Of a stretch of DNA of 64,000 nucleotides, positions 60,103 through 64,000 are shown piece after piece. Position 1 is the first letter of the stretch, and every line of letters starts with the position of its first letter. This stretch comes from an uncultured Helicobacteraceae bacterium. GTDB taxonomy: Bacteria > Campylobacterota > Campylobacteria > Campylobacterales > Helicobacteraceae. The DNA lies in assembly GCA_947176375.1 (NCBI GenBank), contig CAMWQM010000005.1, positions 22,959 to 86,958 of the forward strand, given 5' to 3'. The notes beneath the pieces are model-generated. The model worked only from the letters and a program-made list of their open reading frames with translations, made no database searches and was not told the DNA's origin. Position numbers and translations under genes: made by a program.

Positions 60103-60729
60103 TCAATAGCTACTCTTTAGCATATTTAAAAGCTGCTCTATATTAGTCTTTAAAGTTTCTATATCACTTGTATTTTCTATGATAAAAGTGGCTTTTTCTT
60201 TCTTTTTTTCTATATCAATTTGATTTTCTATCCTAATTAATGCTTCATTATAGCTTAAATTATTCCTTTGCATAATTCGCTTAATTTGCATACTTTTTGG
60301 GGCATAGATTAATAAGATTTTATCAATATCATAAGTATTTTTTTTCTTCTCTTTTATTTGCTTTTCTCGTATCTCAAAAAATATAGGAATATCAATAAAA
60401 TAAATTTTATTGTAAGATTCTAGAATCTTTGCTTGTCTATACACCTCAAACCTAATTTGTGGGTGCAAAATATTCTCCAAAATAGAAAGCTTATTTTTAT
60501 CACTAAATACAATATCTGCTAGCTTTTTTCTGTCTATTTTATTTTCTATCAATATCTCTTTGCCAAAGTGCTTTATTATTTCATCTATGCTAGATTCTAG
60601 TTTATTATGAGAAATTATGTCTAAATCAATAACATCATAGCCAAGTGATTTTAGGATTCTGCTTGCAGTGCTTTTACCGCTCCCTATGCCACCTGTTAAT
60701 ACTATGGCATTATTGAATTTAGTCTGCAT
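60103..60729 (-). CDS. coaE: Dephospho-CoA kinase
   Basis: Last step of coenzyme A synthesis. Walker A GGIGSGKSTASRIL, then VIDLDIISH and a lid region RNNLSYNEALIRIENQ. 208 residues. The N-terminus is MQTKFNNAIVLTGG. Preceded after 13 bases by the small membrane protein gene, probably in one operon. Confidence 0.93.
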   Translation of the reverse strand: MQTKFNNAIVLTGGIGSGKSTASRILKSLGYDVIDLDIISHNKLESSIDEIIKHFGKEILIENKIDRKKLADIVFSDKNKLSILENILHPQIRFEVYRQAKILESYNKIYFIDIPIFFEIREKQIKEKKKNTYDIDKILLIYAPKSMQIKRIMQRNNLSYNEALIRIENQIDIEKKKEKATFIIENTSDIETLKTNIEQLLNMLKSSY

Positions 60730-60742
60730 TTAAGTATTAAAA

Positions 60743-60970
60743 TTAAGGATTATTTGTTATTACCCTTTGAGATTTATCATCTTGCAATATAGTAGCATTT
60801 TTCTCTGCTATAGCACTCTCTCCTTGTGTTTTATGTTTCACATAATCTTTATTTGCCTCTTCTATAGGATTGCTCCAAAATTTTGCTAGAGGATTCCGTT
60901 TCTCTATAAATGTATAGTAACACACAACACCTACCACACCAATGGTAATTAACTTCCCAATATTACTCAT
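60743..60970 (-). CDS. Small membrane-anchored protein of unknown function
   Basis: A 75-residue protein with one membrane segment (about 8-24, ITIGVVGVVCYYTFI) followed by a charged, probably cytoplasmic or periplasmic tail. No family recognised. I chose the ATG at 60970 because AAGGAG lies 5 bases before; a GTG at 60976 overlaps that site. A strong ribosome site and an operon with coaE support it being real. Confidence 0.65.
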   Translation of the reverse strand: MSNIGKLITIGVVGVVCYYTFIEKRNPLAKFWSNPIEEANKDYVKHKTQGESAIAEKNATILQDDKSQRVITNNP

Positions 60971-61034
60971 TTTCACTCCTTATATCCTGAAAAAAGTTTT
61001 GGATTTTATAATAATTTATTTTAAAAATCTATAT

Positions 61035-61040
61035 TATAAT
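61035..61040 (+). promoter_or_regulatory. -10 box upstream of the UbiD-family gene
   Basis: TATAAT 43 bases before the ATG at 61083. Divergent from the small membrane protein gene. Confidence 0.5.
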
Positions 61041-61082
61041 TTTAAGTTATTTTTACAGAATAAAGTTGCAAAAAGGCAGTGT

Positions 61083-62900
61083 ATGCAAAAAACTATTGAA
61101 ATTTTAAAAAAACACAATGAATTAAAAATTGTTGATGAAGAGCTAGATATTGAGCTTGAGATTCCACATATTGCATACATTGAGGTTAAAAAGCAAAATA
61201 ATAAAGCTCTGCTTTTTACAAAACCAGTGTGCAAAAAAAGTGGCACAAAATATTCTATCCCAGTTTTGATGAATCTCTTTGGCTCTTTTAGTAGACTGAA
61301 GATTTTGGGCTTTAGAGAGGATATTTCAAAAGATATAGAAACTTTTACTCATCTGTCAGCCCCAAAAGGATTTTTTGATTTTTTAAATCAAATTAAGAAT
61401 TTTTCAAAATTAAGTTTCTTATTTCCCAAAAAAATAAAAAGAAGTTTTCATACAATCCTAAAAGACAGCGAAGTTAATCTCTTTGATTTACCCATTCTAA
61501 AAACTTGGGAAAAAGATGGTGGACGATTTATCACAATGGGGCAAGTTTATACAAAAAATTTGGAGGGAAATTTAAAAAATCTAGGAATGTATCGTCTTCA
61601 AGTTTACGATAAAAATCATCTAGGAATGCATTGGCAAATACATAAAGATTCAAATCATTTTTTTAATGAGTATAAAAAAGCACAAAAAAAAATGCCAGTT
61701 AGTATAGCAATAGGTGGCGACCCGCTATACACTTGGTGTGGGCAAGCCCCACTGCCCTACGGGATGTATGAATTAATGCTATATGGATTCATCAAAAAAG
61801 AGCGTCCAAAAGTTGCAAAGTGCCTTACAAATGACTTGTATGTGCCAAGTGATTGTGATATTGTGATTGAGGGATTTATCGATACAAATGATTTAATAGA
61901 TGAAGGACCATTTGGTGACCACACAGGATACTACACACCAATAGAGCCTTATCCTGTGCTAAAAGTTAGTGCAATCACAATGAAGCAAAATCCTATCTAT
62001 CTTGCAACAGTCGTTGGAAAACCTCCACTAGAAGATAAATATATGGGATATATGACGGAGCGAATATTTTTACCATTACTAAAAACTATAACTCCCAGCC
62101 TAATTGATTACTATATGCCAGAAAATGGCGTTTTTCATAATCTGATTTTGGCAAAAATTAATCCGCAATATCCATCACACGCAGAGCAAATAATGCACAG
62201 CTTTTGGAGTGTGGGGCAAATGAGCTTTGTAAAACACGCTATATTCGTGCCACAAAATGCTCCAGAGTTAACAAATCACAGCGAAATCATAGAATTTATT
62301 TTAAATAATTTAGATATTAATGATTTATTTTTCTCACACGGAATCTGCGATGCGCTAGACCATTCATCACCTAAATTTGCAGTTGGTGGAAAATTAGGAA
62401 TTAACTGCACTAATGGAGAGCCAAAATATAAGGATTTAGAGATTTTGCCGAATGATGAATTGCTTAAAAATATTAAGCAAAAATACAATGAAGTGGTAGC
62501 TTTAAGACAGTATTTTACAAATACAAAAAATCCACTAACTCTAATTGCAGTCGATAAAAAAAGTAGAATCCTAGAGCATATTGATGATTTTAATCCAAAA
62601 CACATCAGAATTATTTTCGTGCTAGATTCGAAAGATAACGATTTAGATAATCTATATATGTGCCTTTGGCGAATAGTAAATAACATTGATGCAAAAAGAG
62701 ATATTTTGATTAAAAATAATATCGCCTTAATTGATGCAAGTGCCAAAGGTGCGCTAGAAAATCATACTAGAGAGTGGCCAGATGATGTAAATTGCACTCC
62801 TAGTGTAATAGAAAAATTGATCAAACTTGGTATAATTGAGAATTCTAAAGAACTTTTTAGAAAATATCAAATTGATAAAAATTATAAAACACAAATATAA
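61083..62900 (+). CDS. UbiD-family decarboxylase (menaquinone-linked type)
   Basis: A 605-residue prenylated-FMN decarboxylase. PVSIAIGGDPLYTWCGQ, the ERP-containing KKERPKVAKC, DEGPFGDHTGYYTPIEPYPV (Glu and His of the active site) and VVGKPPLEDKYMGYMTERIF are characteristic. In futalosine-pathway organisms a UbiD relative is proposed to decarboxylate a late menaquinone precursor, which fits mqnC in the window. I chose the ATG at 61083 (AAGG before it); an earlier in-frame start adds 47 hydrophobic residues. Confidence 0.88.
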   Translation: MQKTIEILKKHNELKIVDEELDIELEIPHIAYIEVKKQNNKALLFTKPVCKKSGTKYSIPVLMNLFGSFSRLKILGFREDISKDIETFTHLSAPKGFFDFLNQIKNFSKLSFLFPKKIKRSFHTILKDSEVNLFDLPILKTWEKDGGRFITMGQVYTKNLEGNLKNLGMYRLQVYDKNHLGMHWQIHKDSNHFFNEYKKAQKKMPVSIAIGGDPLYTWCGQAPLPYGMYELMLYGFIKKERPKVAKCLTNDLYVPSDCDIVIEGFIDTNDLIDEGPFGDHTGYYTPIEPYPVLKVSAITMKQNPIYLATVVGKPPLEDKYMGYMTERIFLPLLKTITPSLIDYYMPENGVFHNLILAKINPQYPSHAEQIMHSFWSVGQMSFVKHAIFVPQNAPELTNHSEIIEFILNNLDINDLFFSHGICDALDHSSPKFAVGGKLGINCTNGEPKYKDLEILPNDELLKNIKQKYNEVVALRQYFTNTKNPLTLIAVDKKSRILEHIDDFNPKHIRIIFVLDSKDNDLDNLYMCLWRIVNNIDAKRDILIKNNIALIDASAKGALENHTREWPDDVNCTPSVIEKLIKLGIIENSKELFRKYQIDKNYKTQI

Positions 62901-62915
62901 CAAATAGGAGAAAAG

Positions 62916-63500
62916 ATGTTTAAAAAAGTTTTAATTTTTGGTGTAATGGTAGCTCTTTTTAGCGCCTGTAGCGATGATAAAGCAAAAAATAATATAAATT
63001 ATAATGCCAATTCTGCTAATTCTAATATTGAGCTAAAAGCAGAATCTAATGCAACTATCGAATCTAGCCTAAATATGCAAGATTCTAATGCAACTTTAAG
63101 CAAAAGCGAATCCAGCTCAACTCTAACAGCTATGGAATCTAAAAATATGCAAGAAAATTCTAATAAAGCAGGAAATGGCATAGCAAATGCAGATTCAACT
63201 TCTAGTGAAAATACTACCACAAATGCTGCAAATGCAAACACAAACACAAAAAGTGCAGAATCTTTATATAAAAAATGTATAGCATGCCACGGAGCAAAAG
63301 GGGAGAAAACTGCTCCTGGAAGCGTTGGCGGAGTACTTATTGGCAATCTTTCAAAAGATAGTATTATTGAGAGCTTGAAAGGTTATCGCGCAAAAACACT
63401 ATCAAAAGGTGGAACTTATGCAGTTATGTATCTACAAGCTAATAATTTAAGCGATGAAGATATTGAAATTTTAGGGGAATATATAGATAGCTTTAATTAA
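62916..63500 (+). CDS. Cytochrome c lipoprotein with low-complexity linker
   Basis: A 194-residue protein. The signal ends in a lipobox (LFSACSD). Residues about 25-110 are a Ser/Asn/Ala/Glu linker encoded by GAATCT-type words. The C-terminal class I cytochrome c domain (about 112-194) has the heme motif CIACH and a likely axial Met in [10 protein letters not shown]. It should be tethered to a membrane and carry electrons in the periplasm, similar to H. pylori cytochrome c-553 but with the long tether. Its stop shares a base with the next ATG. Confidence 0.85.
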   Translation: MFKKVLIFGVMVALFSACSDDKAKNNINYNANSANSNIELKAESNATIESSLNMQDSNATLSKSESSSTLTAMESKNMQENSNKAGNGIANADSTSSENTTTNAANANTNTKSAESLYKKCIACHGAKGEKTAPGSVGGVLIGNLSKDSIIESLKGYRAKTLSKGGTYAVMYLQANNLSDEDIEILGEYIDSFN

Positions 63501-64000
63501 TGTTTTGTGTTGAGAGTATATTTTGTGCTGATTATAAAAAAGATAATTCTACTTTTATAGCATATTTAATGCCTTTTTCTTGCTTCGAATCTCATTTAGA
63601 AAATCTAAAAGTAGAACATAAAAAGGCAGTGCATTTTGTTAGAGCGACTAGAATCCTAAATATTTATAATCAAATAATTGAGCAAAGTAGCGATGATGGC
63701 GAGCCAAAAGGAAGTTCTGGAGTGCCTGTGCTAAATGTTATGCGTGGAAATAAGCTTGTAAATTGTGCCATTGTTGTGGTTAGGTATTTTGGTGGTAAAT
63801 TACTTGGGGTTGGAGGGCTTGTTCGTGCATATACACAAGCCTCACTAAATGTTATAAACATAGCAAATTTAATAAACTATGATAATTTAGAATCTTTTAG
63901 CCTAGAAGTGCCACTAAATACAATTAATAAAGCAAAATATTTAGCTAAAAAATTAGAAATTAATTCTATCAAATTTGATTTTATGCAAAATTTTGCAATA
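63500..64000 (+). CDS. YigZ/IMPACT family protein (partial)
   Basis: An open frame from the ATG at 63500 runs past the window end. [19 protein letters not shown] and [20 protein letters not shown] are the UPF0029/IMPACT signature. The family is implicated in translation control in eukaryotes; its bacterial role is unsettled. It overlaps the cytochrome gene by one base (TAATG). The first 167 residues are visible. Confidence 0.88.
   Translation, partial: MFCVESIFCADYKKDNSTFIAYLMPFSCFESHLENLKVEHKKAVHFVRATRILNIYNQIIEQSSDDGEPKGSSGVPVLNVMRGNKLVNCAIVVVRYFGGKLLGVGGLVRAYTQASLNVINIANLINYDNLESFSLEVPLNTINKAKYLAKKLEINSIKFDFMQNFAI

Overview
The window is most likely chromosomal DNA of a non-pylori Helicobacter (Campylobacterota). 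It is AT-rich. Neighbour sets match Helicobacter chromosomes: yggT-gltX2, bamA-mqnC-M16 protein, tyrS-spoT-rpoZ-pyrH, and mltD-rlpA with kdsC-lptC-lptA-engB. Menaquinone synthesis is of the futalosine type (mqnC) and there is an inverting UDP-GlcNAc dehydratase (pseB). A hisB gene and a HisZ-like protein argue against H. pylori, which lacks histidine biosynthesis. The genus assignment is an inference from gene content; no 16S gene is present.

Layout. 1-7.1 kb: end of a YggT gene, gltX2, then an operon of OmpR-type regulator, histidine kinase and FIST-PAS-PAS-HD-GYP protein, and an agmatine deiminase. 7.2-11.2 kb: tsaD, a decayed outer-membrane protein, a methyltransferase, a DUF218 protein and a secreted PepSY-like protein. 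11.8-22.7 kb: a long envelope block on the plus strand (mltD, rlpA, hisB, kdsC, lptC, lptA, engB, a GNAT enzyme, a MreD-like protein, PBP2, pseB, uppS, hisZ-like). 22.8-24.9 kb: acetate permease pair. 25.3 kb: tRNA-Arg. 26-34.3 kb, minus strand: pdxA-pdxJ, recG, M16 protein, mqnC, bamA. 34.4-39.2 kb: tyrA, NlpC/P60 lipoprotein, metallophosphoesterase, a SIMPL-like secreted protein. 39.7-45.8 kb: a phase-variable FkbM methyltransferase, uvrA, a LysE-type exporter, murG. 46-51.6 kb, minus strand: a large autotransporter, a LolC-type permease, a divergent FdhD-like protein. 51.7-59.8 kb: pyrH, rpoZ, spoT, tyrS, nitronate monooxygenase, amiA, a membrane protein, pncC. 60.1-64 kb: coaE, a small membrane protein, a UbiD decarboxylase, a cytochrome c lipoprotein, and the start of a YigZ/IMPACT protein.

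Much of the window is ordinary housekeeping. The unusual features are: (1) a short symmetric word, AGATTCT/AGAATCT, scattered far above chance through intergenic DNA and in low-complexity Asp-Ser/Glu-Ser insertions inside otherwise conserved proteins; (2) a poly-G tract that puts an FkbM methyltransferase out of frame, a phase-OFF state; (3) four degenerate intergenic copies of one coding fragment of about 120 bp, one of them next to a second poly-G tract; (4) a tRNA-Arg(GCG) in which the G19-C56 tertiary pair appears to be replaced by A19-U56. I see no transposase, integrase, phage gene, CRISPR array or known defence system.
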